This document shows positions 18,199-28,268 of a stretch of 50,322 bases of DNA, piece after piece. A program made the position numbers and the translations under genes. This stretch comes from Nitrospirales bacterium (GTDB lineage Bacteria; Nitrospirota; Nitrospiria; Nitrospirales; UBA8639): contig JAJDBQ010000238.1 of assembly GCA_029261255.1 (NCBI GenBank), positions 1 through 50,322 on the forward strand, given 5' to 3'. The first letter of the stretch is position 1; each line of letters opens with the position of its first letter. Under the pieces are notes generated by a model that made no database searches, was not told where the DNA came from, and worked only from the letters and a program-made list of their open reading frames with translations.

Positions 18199-21100
18199 GA
18201 AGACTTAGGAGGTGACTCAGGCAAGGGGGCGGTAGCCTCTTGATCTGCCCCACGAAGAATCTGATCTATGCCGTGATGTTGGTGGGCTTCTAATTCAGCA
18301 GCAGCCTTGACGCGCTTAGCCCAAACTTTTTTTTCTTCTTTGTTCATACTCAAGATTGGCACAGGATCAATATGCCGCCACGTAGGCAAGGTCGACATTA
18401 AGCCAGCGACCAACGCTCCCCCGCGCACGATCCACGCGACAAACCCTGTTGTGAGAGTAAACCCCGCCCCTTTTATTGAATCCACAATCCAGGAACGCTG
18501 CTCAGCCTGCTCCTCCATGGTCTGTCCTAATTCATCGGAAAATTGATTGAGTTGCTGAAGAACATCCGCAGAGAGCTCCGTTTTGGTTAGATCCAAAGGA
18601 TCGGGGTAATACGCGCGAATTTGATCAGATGTCGTGGCCCAAGACGCAGGCCGGAGCAACGGCGGCAGATCGAGCACATTCACCACCCCCTGCTGGCCAA
18701 TTTGATCAGCATCCTCGTCCAACCCTCGACCAATGAATCCCTCTTCAGCAAGCACTCCACTGCCTGGGCTCAAAGTGCCTGGATCTTGGGCTGGGCCTCC
18801 TGGTGTACCAAGTTCAGATTTAGGTTCCGACTCAGGTGTGGATTCTGATGTGGGCTCGGGGTCTGGTGTGGGTGGAGCGGGTGGAAGAACCATGCCTTCC
18901 ATCACGTCGGTCACCGAGAGGGCCAACGACTGCGTATCTGTGCCCCCTTGACCATCACTCACTCCCACCAGAACGTCATACACATTGTCCCCTCCCGCAT
19001 CGGATGGATTCTCAAAGTCCGGTGCCCCCACAAAGCTTAAAGCGCCTGTCGTCGGATCCACTATAAATCGAGCCGCATCAGCTCCACCCACAATGCTATA
19101 GCTCAACGGATCACCATTGGCATCCGTGGCCGCCATCGTCGTCACGCCGGTCAAATTTTCAGCTAGAGAAAGCGCTGCAGTGGCCCCACCACCATGACTT
19201 GTAAGAACAGGAGGATCATTCACACTGCTCACTGTAATACCCACCGTGTCAACGTCCGTCGCACCGTTGCTGTCCGTGCTCGTCATGGTCAGCGTGTCTG
19301 CCCCGCTGTAGTTCAGCGTGCCTTGATAGCTTAAGCTGGCTAAGGTCGCATTGATGTCAGTATGACTGCCTGACAAGGTCAGGGTACTGCTGCCAATACT
19401 GCCGGCACTGATGGTGGCCGCCCCACTCAACGTCACCGTTAACATCCCTTGCGTCACGTCCAGCTGCACCGTGCTCAGGTTGTCGTCCACGTCATTGACG
19501 GACAGCCCACTGATGTTGAGGGCTGTATCTTCAGCCACCGCTTGCGCCCCCGGGACGGTGTTCACCGGCGCGTCATTTATCCCAAAAATGGTAACGTCGA
19601 TCGTCGCGGTATCGGTTTCCCCATTTCCATCATCTGCTGTGTAACTAAATTGATCAGATGCTTGTTGGCCAGCTGCGAGGCTGTCAAATTGTCCGTTTGG
19701 ATCGTAAGTAAAACTGCCGTCGGCGTTTAGAATGACGAAAGCTCCAGAGGAGAGGGTAATCTGACTCCCTACATTGGCGGCACTACCATTAATGTGAGTG
19801 AGCGTGAGAGGATCAGTATCGACATCAACATCATTGTCTAGAACCCCTGCGGCAGCAATATTCAAGACAGTATCTTGATCGGTGGCATAGCCGACCCATG
19901 TGGGTTCCTGGGCAGCCATTCCTCCGCCGAGGGCCCCATCATTCCCTGAGGATGAAAGATCAGTCACAGAAGTGCCCGATCCCTCCCGTAGTTGCCAATT
20001 CCCGACCAAGCCAGACTCGTTTCCTGTCAATAAGAGATCGGAGTTGGTCGAAATCTCGCTCCCTGTTCGCACCGTATTCCAAATTCGCACCTCACCAATC
20101 GCCCCTTGGAAATATTGATCCGTTGGGTTATTGGAACGACCACCAATACGAAGATCGTCAAGAGTCGCGTGGCTATCACCAATTGACCCAGAGCCATTGT
20201 ATGTTTCGACGACAGATCCATTTACATACGTGATCACGGTACCGTTGTTGTAAGAAATGGCGACATGCGTCCATTCATTGAGGTCCACAACATAACCAGT
20301 ATCATGCCAGGCCCATCCTGGGTCGGTATTGGCAAAAGCCCAACGAATACTGCCATCAGGAAACAGTCCAACTTCATATTCGCCTTCCTTATTGAGAATC
20401 ATCGCACTATTGCTGGAAGGAAAACTCGTCGGTTGAAACCATGCTTCCATCGTCATCGTATTCGTCATTTCCAGACTTGAATCGCTACCGATTTGAACAA
20501 AATCATCAATCCCGTCAAATGTGAGGCCGGGACGGTCGTCCACGACGACCGGCGCATCATTGACTCCACTCACCGTGATCTCAACGGTTGCGGTATCCGT
20601 TCCGTTGCCGTCACTGACGGTATAGGTGAAGCTGTCTGTCGTGGTTTGCCCCACACCAAGAGATTCAAACTGACCATTGGCGTCGTAATCAAAACTTCCA
20701 TCTGCGTTCACCGTGATGAGAGCGCCTGACGCAAGCGTGACTTGACTACCGACTGTGGCCACGCCATTAACCTGTGTTACCGTCAGCGCATCGCCTTCAA
20801 CATCACTATCGTTTTGTAAAAGACCGTTGCTTGCGTTGACCATCAGCGTTCCGCCTTCACTGACGCTGTAGTCCGGTGGAGCCAACTCGGCGAGTGCGGC
20901 AATTTCGCTGGCCGACATGCTCCGTTGCATCAATAATGCCTCATCGATACGGCCGTCAAAATAATTTGACCCCGCAGGATTACCGCCAATCCAAGCGTTA
21001 CGACTCGGATCTTGGTCGACCGCTCCCCCGACGCTATGTTCAGCAATTTCAATTTGTTCGCCATTCAGATAAATAGCCATCGCACCTGTTGCGCTGTCGT

Positions 21101-24100
21101 AAGTCGCAGCCACGTGATACCACTCGCCTGTAGAAAGACTCGGGTCACTCGCAATGAGAGTTTCGGTGTAGTCACCTGCTGACAATCGAAATCGGAGAAA
21201 GACATCCGCCCCAACATCAATCACACTCAGCATCCAAGTGTGGTCTTGATTATTGATCCCATCCGATTTTCCAAAGATGCGACCGTCGCCCGTCCCAAAC
21301 GTATCGGCATTGATCCAAGCGGCCATCGTAATACCACTGCCCGCCACATCAACATTGCCAAGATCCACATAGGCATTGCTGCCGTTGAAATCACCAGCTG
21401 TATCGCTACCCGCACCGGTCGCGCCCAAAGTCACATTGTTGTATGTCCCATCGTTGTTCCCAGCCTCATCAATGGCAGTCGTACCAGACGTTTCCCCCAA
21501 TCGCCAGAAACCAATCGTGTCTGGATCCGCGGCCAGATTGGTGATCGTTCCCGCCGGATCATCCGCCGCAATGGGCCCGTCATTTACGGCGGTGACTGAA
21601 ATATTGAAATTAAAAAACGTTTCGCCTGCGCCATCTTCACCACCATCAACGATACCCAATCGAATACTCTCGGACGGATCTTCCGTACCAGTGTGTTTAT
21701 ACACAACAATTCCCGCATCAATATCTGCCTGCGTGAACGTGTTGTCAAACCGCTTCATCGCCACTCCACCAACCAGCAACGTCCCATTGTTCACATCAGC
21801 GGCGAGTCGATAGGTGATCCCAGCTCCGGAATCATCCGGATCGCCTTCATTCAACATCGCATTAGTAATGATGACACTGCCGCCTTCGGTCACCGTTGCA
21901 CCCGTGTTGGTGGCGACAGTTGCCTGATCATTGACCGCCGTCACATTGATCGTCGTGTCGTAGTTCGCACTCGTGCCCCCATCGCCATCCGTGAGAACGT
22001 AGCGCACCGTGCGGCTACCTGTTGTTGGGTTGTCCGTGTCGGTGTTCTCATAAGTAATGGCTTGGGTGAGCGCACTGACGGCCGTCGCATCGGCATTGGC
22101 ATTCAAGGTAATGACCAAATTGGTACCGCTCGTCCCGCCCGTAAACGTCCCGATGGTCACACCTTCATAGGTGACGTTGGAACCACTCACGCCAATCTGC
22201 CCGGAGCCCGTTCCTTGATTTTGAATGGCCAGCACATCTTCCGCACTGTCACTGCCGGCTTGGAAGGATATAGTGAAAGTCCCCGTGTCAAAGTCCGCGC
22301 TATCGACATCCGTCACCGCCGCATTGGTGCTTTGGTCAATCACGGCCGCCCCGTCACCTTCGGTGGAGGCTAAGGCGTCACCCCCTAAGTTGCTAATAAC
22401 CGGAACATCGACCACACTCGTCACGGTAATATTCACCGTATCAGAGTCGGTTAACGCACCAGCATCTGTGCTGAGAATCGTTAGGGTATCACTACCATTA
22501 AAATTGGAATCCCCTTGGTAGGTGAGGCTTGCTAAGGTGGCATTGATGTCCGCTTGAGTTCCGGAAATGGTAAGGGTCGTCGTGCCATTCCCGCCAGCAC
22601 TGATCGTCGCAGCGCCGCTCAGAGATATGTTGACAAGGCCATTCGTCACTGACAATTGCACAGTGGCCAAATTGGCATCGGAATCGGCGACCGAAATCCC
22701 GCTAAGAGCTAGGAGGGTATCTTCATTGACGACCTGTGCCCCAGGAACGGTATTCACCGGACCAGTATTGGCCACCACATTGATGCCAAACTCTGAGGTA
22801 TTGCCATAGGCCAACGCATCATCCACCCCGACCTGTCCAGCATCTGTAATGACCGTGGCCGTGGCCGTCACGTATTCGCCGGAAGCCACCACCCACGACT
22901 GCGTTTCATTGATGGTCGCGTTCCCGCTGCCATCGGTGCTCACCGTGGCAAAACCGAGGTATCGTTCAGCTTCTCCGTATCCTGCCCCATCAGCCGTCGC
23001 ACTCGAGTAAAATTCTACGCGGAACGTGGTGCTAACCATACTATTAAACGTGCCGGTAATACTGACGGAACTCCCCGTCGTATTCACCGCAGTCAGTACC
23101 GGATGATTTTGTAAGAGGTTGGCCCCGGTGTCGGCATCGCCTGTATCATTATCTGTCACGCCGAACCCATCTTCCGTTCCGCCACTCAGGTCAATACCTA
23201 AGCCGGTATTCGAATAAATTTGGTTACCTAATATCGAGTTTCCGGTGGCCGTGCTCCCACTCACCGTGATGCCATCCAGAGCATTGAACGCAATCACATT
23301 GCCTTCGCCAGCCCCCGTGCCACCAATGAGATGATTAGTCCCTGAGGTCGAAATGACAATCCCATTGCCCAAATTCCCTAAATCGAGTGTTCCGGTCGAA
23401 TCCGTGCCTATATAATTCCCTTGCACCATATAGCCGGAAGAGGAATAGAGAAGAATGCCTTGATTGACATTGCCCCCAATCACATTCCCTTCATTGGCAC
23501 CAGAGCCCCCAATAATGCCATTGCTAGACCCACCCCATGTTTGAATACCAAAGGAATTGGAGATCGTGGCAGTACCAGACGCATCAACCCCAATATAGTT
23601 CCCTTTGATAATCGTCCCCGTTGAATTTTCATCACGAATGCCGGAACTGCTGTTTCCTGCAATCACATTGCGCGCGCCTACCACTGATCCACCAATGATG
23701 GTGTTCGTGGCCCCGTTGAGTTCTATCCCTTCATCAGTATTACCCAAATCGACAGTTCCCGTGATATCCGTCCCAATATAATTACCTTCAATAATATTGC
23801 CCGTTCCAGCCACTTGAATCCCGTCATCGGTATTGCCTGAAATGATATTTCTTTCCAGAGCAGTCGTTCCACCAACTTGACTAGTGTCGCTGCTCAGAGT
23901 AATCCCATCGCCCGTATTCGCGATCGTCCCAGTTCCCGCCGCATTCAACCCAATAATATTGCCTTGAATCGTCGTCCCATCCGCATCGGTTCCAATGATG
24001 ATACCTCCGGCATCATTCCCAGAAATAACATTGCCTGCTCCCGCAACAGCTCCCCCAATAGTATTATTGGTGGCTTGCGTATCAATCAGAATCCCTTGAT

Positions 24101-27100
24101 TGGTATTGCCCAAATCAGCCGTCCCCGTGGCATCCAGTCCAACATAATTTCCTTGGATTGTATTATTGGAAGTTGTCACATCAAATATATCGATGCCTTC
24201 TCCGTCATTTCCAGAAATGATATTTCTGGCTCCAGCAGTCGTTCCACCTATGGTATTGAGAGTCGCCCCATTGAATATTTGAATCCCATCGTCACTATTA
24301 CCTAAGTCGAGCGTACCGGTGACATCGGTCCCAATATAGTTGCCCTGCACAACATTTCCTGTTGTAGTAGAATTACCAATCTCAACTCCGTCAGCATTCC
24401 CTGAAATAATATTCCTAGCACCTGCCGTGGTCCCACCAATTGTATTATTTGAACCAGAAATATCGATCCCATCGTCAGCATTTCCCAGATCAACCGTGCC
24501 GGTAACGTCTGTGCCAATATAATTCCCTTGAACAAGATTGTTATCACCAACAAGGGCAATACCATCCGACGTATTGCCAGAAATGATATTTCTGGCGCCT
24601 GCTGTATTTCCTCCGATTATGTTATCATCTGATCGTATTTCCACCCCGTCATCGCCGTTCCCCATCGCCACAACCCCGGTCGCATCGACCCCAATATAAT
24701 TGCCCTGAATGGTATTGCGATCGGACCCAGTTCCGGTGATATAGATACCGTCCAAGGTGTTGCCAGCAATGACATTCTGTGTCGCGGCAGTCGTACCACC
24801 AATTACGTTGTCGGCGGCACCCGAATTCAACCGAATCCCGTGGAATGTATTGGCTTTGCCAATCGTGCCCGTGACATCTGTCCCAATATAATTTCCTTCA
24901 ATCGTGATGTTATCGGCCCCCAACAGCTCGATCCCATCCCCGGCAAAGCTATTAATCACCAGGCCACGGACAATACTGCCATCGGACCCTTCATAAAAGA
25001 CCAAGCCATCCTCATAGGTGGTGAAACTCCCATCTAATTCAATAATCGGGGTACCCGCAAAATCTGAATCTGTCGTGCCATCGATAATCACGCCCTCTGA
25101 AATTCCCGGAAGCTCCCAATTCCCCCCATCCGTAGGATTATTGATTTGAATCGTATGCGCCCCGTCGACCAACGCATCCAGAATGTTGAAGTTGATCGTG
25201 TCTATGCCTGCGGTATTATTTGCAGCGGTTATCGCTTCACGGAGAGAAATGACACCATCAGCCCCTTTATTCTGAAGCAGGGTATCTAAGGAATCCGTAT
25301 CGCCATCCAATTTATCATTAGTGGTATCAACGACGATGACTCCTTCAGCCAGATTATTCACATCGATAGTGTAGCTTTCATCGTAGGTCGAAGTACCATC
25401 ACTGATACGAACTGTAATCGTATGACTCGTATTGTTTTCATAATTCAGAAGAGAACCATCGGCAACGGTAATGACTCCTGTATTACTATCAATGGTAAAT
25501 CGTCCACTCGCGTCATCGGTAAGAGTGTAGATCAGAGAATCGCCGTCAAGATCGGTCCCCAACACCGTCCCAACGACGGTACCATTCGACACATTTTCAT
25601 TGATTGCTAGAGTAAGGACCGGAGTGCTAGCCACAAAGCCGACCCCACTCGCATGCTTCACCGTCAAATCGTTGCCCGTAACCGTATCCACAACGACACC
25701 ATTCGTCGTGAGATCATTAAACGTCCAGTTCGCAACCAGACCACTCTCACCGCTCGACACCGTTGTATAGTAGTTGTCTCCAATCTCTGTGCTGGAGCGC
25801 ACGTCATTGAATATTCGTGCATCGTATAGAGTGGCCGCGACCTCAGCGGCCGGATCATATCCACCATCAACACTATCCTGATCGTTACCCATCACGAGTG
25901 TTCCACCAGCCGCCAGGGTCACACCCGTTTCCAGGCCACTCCCACTATCCATCGAATATCCGTCAACAAACATCTCCCACGCACCACCAGTGCTGTTCCA
26001 GGTGACCGACAACGTGTGTTGAGACCCATCGGCCAGCAAACGGTAATCCATAGCCGACGAATTGACCTTCACGCTGTTGATGCTGAGGCTCAAATCTCCA
26101 TCGTCGCGAATATTGAACTTAAACACGTTGTCGTCACCAGCTGTGGCGTAGGAGAAAAAACCTGTGCTATTCGAAAATGAATCCATGGAGAAACGAACTT
26201 CAGCGGTGAGAGACGTGAGTCCCCCAATAATCGCACCACCGTCATCGGCAATCAGATAGGCATCGTTCCCGCCGTCTTCATTCAGGCTCAACCCACCCAC
26301 AGATGTAGCAGTAGCCTCGAGATCTGTGGGAACAAGATTGGCAAGCTCCCCAATGTCGCTTGAAGAAAGAGCTCGGTTATATACCCTGGTCTCGTCAAGT
26401 AAACCATCAAATTCCCCTTCAGCGACGCCGCCTCGAACCGAACGTCCAATATCCACAGCATCACTAGCAGTAATATCGTCAAAGAACGCTGTGGTCGTAG
26501 CACTCCCACTGGAATAACTCACGCTGGCCACTGCGCCATCGATATAGAGGGTATTCCCACTAGAATTAACTGTGACAGCCACATGATGCCACGCTCCATC
26601 GTTCACCGTTGCCGTGCTATAGACGATGACATCATCAAAGGCATCATTAAGGTTGAGCCATTTTAGCTGCCCCCCTTCAATGCCAAATTTGATTAACTCA
26701 TTGGCTTCATCCTTGTCGGAATGACCAAAGATCGTACTTTCACCAGTATCCGTCGTTTGCACCCAAGCGGAGATGGTGCCTTCGGTCAAAGCACTGAAAT
26801 TGGAGATGTGCGCATCGAGATTGACATAATCACCGGTACCATTCAACGAAAGCTTCCCTGCACCCACAACATCCGTGGCATCGGTCGTATCAATCGCTGC
26901 ATCACCTGATAACGTCCCATCATTGCTATTGCCGCTAGAGTCGGTGGCATCGGCATCAAAGCTCCAATTACCGACCAACCCCGTCGTGATATCCAGCACC
27001 CCAGAAAATTCTACTTGGGCCTGCTCATCGATGATCACGTCACTTTCAATCGTGCCAGTTTGGACTTCAAGGACCCAATCCCCACCTAGCGCTTCAGTAC

Positions 27101-27845
27101 CAGTTAAATCATCACTAGCCGCGATATCTGCGCCGGTGAGCTCCGCGAGTAGTGAGGCCGCTTCTTGTCCTCCATCACCCTCACCAAAATTACACCCATA
27201 AATGAGGAAATCGGCTTCTTCAGTTAAGGACTGGTGAATCGTCGCCAGTTCATCGGCATAAGCTGCTTGCATGGATGTGAGATTGAGCACACCCGTGCCT
27301 AACCTCAATTCACCTGAATCCCCGTGAGAAATTATATGCACGGCATCAATGTCTCTACGTTCGCCTAGAATTTCTGCGATCTGTTCGATTCCGTCGCGGG
27401 TGGAATCCAGCAGGATCACTTCGGCATTGGGATCAATGCCTTCCATGAGGGTTTGGAAGTCATCCACACTGGTATCAATGAACACGATCTCTTTGCGGTC
27501 AGAAGGAGCGGAGAGCGTCAAGCCAGACGACCAGAGTGCATCATCTGAAGTATCAGTGTTGGTGGATCCGGTCGACGTCTCGCCATCGATCCCCGGGATG
27601 ACGGTTTGATCTGTCGTGGTGGTGTCTTGAAGAACTTCAGCACCAGTAGCGAGGGCGGCACCATCGAACATGATGCGGGGTTCCAGCGCGACCAATAAGC
27701 CAATGCCGCTCGATGCTTCAATGTCCTCTTGCGATGAGATCTTTTTCTTAAGTTTGGCCTCTACTTTTGTCTTGTCCTTCGATGGTGAGCGTGTCTTTTC
27801 CTTAACGGCATCTATAGTGGCAGGTTTACAAATCATCTTTTCCAT
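18195..27845 (-). CDS. Giant LEPR/DUF4347 surface protein 1 with LamG, beta-helix and cadherin-like repeats
   Basis: A 3216-residue protein without a classical signal peptide. In order: Lys-rich leader 1-45; LEPRIMFDGA at 54-63; DUF4347 domain about 117-283 (HIISHG with His174, IYGCNFG with Cys218); LamG-like domains about 288-500 and 515-700; cadherin-like about 743-830; CSLREA-type motif (ISLREAITAANN) near 866; right-handed beta-helix about 900-1550; cadherin/VCBS-like repeats to about 2980, with two further LamG domains near 2115-2320 and 2440-2650; a Pro/Glu-rich linker; a helical segment; a hydrophobic stretch about 3120-3152 broken by an Arg (WIVRGG); and a basic tail. The surface repeats suggest an adhesin. 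No RTX nonapeptides are seen. The next gene is its sensor (4-bp overlap); the export operon lies 423 bp upstream. Confidence 0.9.
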   Translation of the reverse strand: MEKMICKPATIDAVKEKTRSPSKDKTKVEAKLKKKISSQEDIEASSGIGLLVALEPRIMFDGAALATGAEVLQDTTTTDQTVIPGIDGETSTGSTNTDTSDDALWSSGLTLSAPSDRKEIVFIDTSVDDFQTLMEGIDPNAEVILLDSTRDGIEQIAEILGERRDIDAVHIISHGDSGELRLGTGVLNLTSMQAAYADELATIHQSLTEEADFLIYGCNFGEGDGGQEAASLLAELTGADIAASDDLTGTEALGGDWVLEVQTGTIESDVIIDEQAQVEFSGVLDITTGLVGNWSFDADATDSSGNSNDGTLSGDAAIDTTDATDVVGAGKLSLNGTGDYVNLDAHISNFSALTEGTISAWVQTTDTGESTIFGHSDKDEANELIKFGIEGGQLKWLNLNDAFDDVIVYSTATVNDGAWHHVAVTVNSSGNTLYIDGAVASVSYSSGSATTTAFFDDITASDAVDIGRSVRGGVAEGEFDGLLDETRVYNRALSSSDIGELANLVPTDLEATATSVGGLSLNEDGGNDAYLIADDGGAIIGGLTSLTAEVRFSMDSFSNSTGFFSYATAGDDNVFKFNIRDDGDLSLSINSVKVNSSAMDYRLLADGSQHTLSVTWNSTGGAWEMFVDGYSMDSGSGLETGVTLAAGGTLVMGNDQDSVDGGYDPAAEVAATLYDARIFNDVRSSTEIGDNYYTTVSSGESGLVANWTFNDLTTNGVVVDTVTGNDLTVKHASGVGFVASTPVLTLAINENVSNGTVVGTVLGTDLDGDSLIYTLTDDASGRFTIDSNTGVITVADGSLLNYENNTSHTITVRISDGTSTYDESYTIDVNNLAEGVIVVDTTNDKLDGDTDSLDTLLQNKGADGVISLREAITAANNTAGIDTINFNILDALVDGAHTIQINNPTDGGNWELPGISEGVIIDGTTDSDFAGTPIIELDGSFTTYEDGLVFYEGSDGSIVRGLVINSFAGDGIELLGADNITIEGNYIGTDVTGTIGKANTFHGIRLNSGAADNVIGGTTAATQNVIAGNTLDGIYITGTGSDRNTIQGNYIGVDATGVVAMGNGDDGVEIRSDDNIIGGNTAGARNIISGNTSDGIALVGDNNLVQGNYIGTDVTGTVDLGNADDGIDISGSNNTIGGTTAGARNIISGNADGVEIGNSTTTGNVVQGNYIGTDVTGTLDLGNSDDGIQIFNGATLNTIGGTTAGARNIISGNDGEGIDIFDVTTSNNTIQGNYVGLDATGTADLGNTNQGILIDTQATNNTIGGAVAGAGNVISGNDAGGIIIGTDADGTTIQGNIIGLNAAGTGTIANTGDGITLSSDTSQVGGTTALERNIISGNTDDGIQVAGTGNIIEGNYIGTDITGTVDLGNTDEGIELNGATNTIIGGSVVGARNVIAGNSSSGIRDENSTGTIIKGNYIGVDASGTATISNSFGIQTWGGSSNGIIGGSGANEGNVIGGNVNQGILLYSSSGYMVQGNYIGTDSTGTLDLGNLGNGIVISTSGTNHLIGGTGAGEGNVIAFNALDGITVSGSTATGNSILGNQIYSNTGLGIDLSGGTEDGFGVTDNDTGDADTGANLLQNHPVLTAVNTTGSSVSITGTFNSMVSTTFRVEFYSSATADGAGYGEAERYLGFATVSTDGSGNATINETQSWVVASGEYVTATATVITDAGQVGVDDALAYGNTSEFGINVVANTGPVNTVPGAQVVNEDTLLALSGISVADSDANLATVQLSVTNGLVNISLSGAATISAGGNGTTTLTISGTQADINATLASLTYQGDSNFNGSDTLTILSTDAGALTDSDTVNITVTSVVDVPVISNLGGDALASTEGDGAAVIDQSTNAAVTDVDSADFDTGTFTISFQAGSDSAEDVLAIQNQGTGSGQIGVSGSNVTYEGVTIGTFTGGTSGTNLVITLNANADATAVSALTQAITYENTDTDNPTTGSRTVRYVLTDGDGGTSANYDTTINVTAVNDQATVATNTGATVTEGGSVIITNAMLNEGDPDDSGAGITYRLAADVNNGTLLVGGVAMKRFDNTFTQADIDAGIVVYKHTGTEDPSESIRLGIVDGGEDGAGETFFNFNISVTAVNDGPIAADDPAGTITNLAADPDTIGFWRLGETSGTTAIDEAGNNDGTYNNVTLGATGAGSDTAGDFNGSNAYVDLGNVDVAGSGITMAAWINADTFGTGDGRIFGKSDGINNQDHTWMLSVIDVGADVFLRFRLSAGDYTETLIASDPSLSTGEWYHVAATYDSATGAMAIYLNGEQIEIAEHSVGGAVDQDPSRNAWIGGNPAGSNYFDGRIDEALLMQRSMSASEIAALAELAPPDYSVSEGGTLMVNASNGLLQNDSDVEGDALTVTQVNGVATVGSQVTLASGALITVNADGSFDYDANGQFESLGVGQTTTDSFTYTVSDGNGTDTATVEITVSGVNDAPVVVDDRPGLTFDGIDDFVQIGSDSSLEMTNTMTMEAWFQPTSFPSSNSAMILNKEGEYEVGLFPDGSIRWAFANTDPGWAWHDTGYVVDLNEWTHVAISYNNGTVITYVNGSVVETYNGSGSIGDSHATLDDLRIGGRSNNPTDQYFQGAIGEVRIWNTVRTGSEISTNSDLLLTGNESGLVGNWQLREGSGTSVTDLSSSGNDGALGGGMAAQEPTWVGYATDQDTVLNIAAAGVLDNDVDVDTDPLTLTHINGSAANVGSQITLSSGAFVILNADGSFTYDPNGQFDSLAAGQQASDQFSYTADDGNGETDTATIDVTIFGINDAPVNTVPGAQAVAEDTALNISGLSVNDVDDNLSTVQLDVTQGMLTVTLSGAATISAGSIGSSTLTLSGSHTDINATLASLSYQGTLNYSGADTLTMTSTDSNGATDVDTVGITVSSVNDPPVLTSHGGGATAALSLAENLTGVTTMAATDANGDPLSYSIVGGADAARFIVDPTTGALSFVGAPDFENPSDAGGDNVYDVLVGVSDGQGGTDTQSLALSVTDVMEGMVLPPAPPTPDPEPTSESTPESEPKSELGTPGGPAQDPGTLSPGSGVLAEEGFIGRGLDEDADQIGQQGVVNVLDLPPLLRPASWATTSDQIRAYYPDPLDLTKTELSADVLQQLNQFSDELGQTMEEQAEQRSWIVDSIKGAGFTLTTGFVAWIVRGGALVAGLMSTLPTWRHIDPVPILSMNKEEKKVWAKRVKAAAELEAHQHHGIDQILRGADQEATAPLPESPPKSS
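23205..24910 (-). repeat. Nine-unit tandem repeat encoding the right-handed beta-helix of giant protein 1
   Basis: Within the giant gene, nine units of about 60 codons each contain GNYIGTD-like, TGT-DLGN, DGI and IGG-AGARNIISGN motifs. The DNA is also similar between units (repeated forms of CCAATATAATT and AATGATATTT on the plus strand), which suggests growth by duplication. Such helices often bind or cut polysaccharides or act as stiff rods; no catalytic residues are evident. Confidence 0.8.
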
Positions 27846-28268
27846 GGATCGGTCCGTATGCCTTCTATTTCTTCAAATATTTCAAGCTCATGCATTGAAG
27901 ATGCTTGAGATACACCCCTCAATAGAGGGGTACCCCCCATCTCCTTTCTCGGATATTTCACAAATCTCTTGCAGCTTTTGGAGTTTTTTGCCTACTTTAT
28001 TTCCTCATAATGATGTTTATGAGAGATTGTATTGACTTGATCATATTTGCTATTGAAGAAAAATACCGCAGGGGATGGATACGACTGGAGAGGACAAGTG
28101 CGGATGACACCCTGAGTTCAAGTCGTGAAGGAATAGTTCTCAGCCTTCAAGGAATAACAACATAAAATAAAAATGACGAGATAATGATCGAGGTCGGCTA
28201 CTGTGAAGGTTACAAACGATTGAGAGAGGCATTCATGAGCACGATTAATTTTTCTTCATCCATTTTAT
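27846..28268. other. 423-bp gap between the export operon and giant gene 1
   Basis: This region lies downstream of the export operon and upstream of giant gene 1, both on the minus strand. It has no open frame of note. It should hold the promoter of giant gene 1 and contains the palindrome at 27914-27931 and a 6-bp inverted repeat (TCAAGC at 27882, GCTTGA at 27903). No strong terminator was found after the export operon, so read-through into the giant gene is possible. Confidence 0.5.
27914..27931. promoter_or_regulatory. Perfect palindrome upstream of giant gene 1
   Basis: ACCCCTC-aata-GAGGGGT is a perfect 7-bp inverted repeat with a 4-base spacer, 69-86 bases before the start codon of giant gene 1. 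Its position fits an operator in or near the promoter. The regulator is unknown. Confidence 0.45.

Noticed and set aside
18195-27845. Many plus-strand open frames opposite giant gene 1
   Set aside because: They are shadows produced by the repetitive, stop-poor complementary strand of a Gly/Thr/Asp-rich gene.
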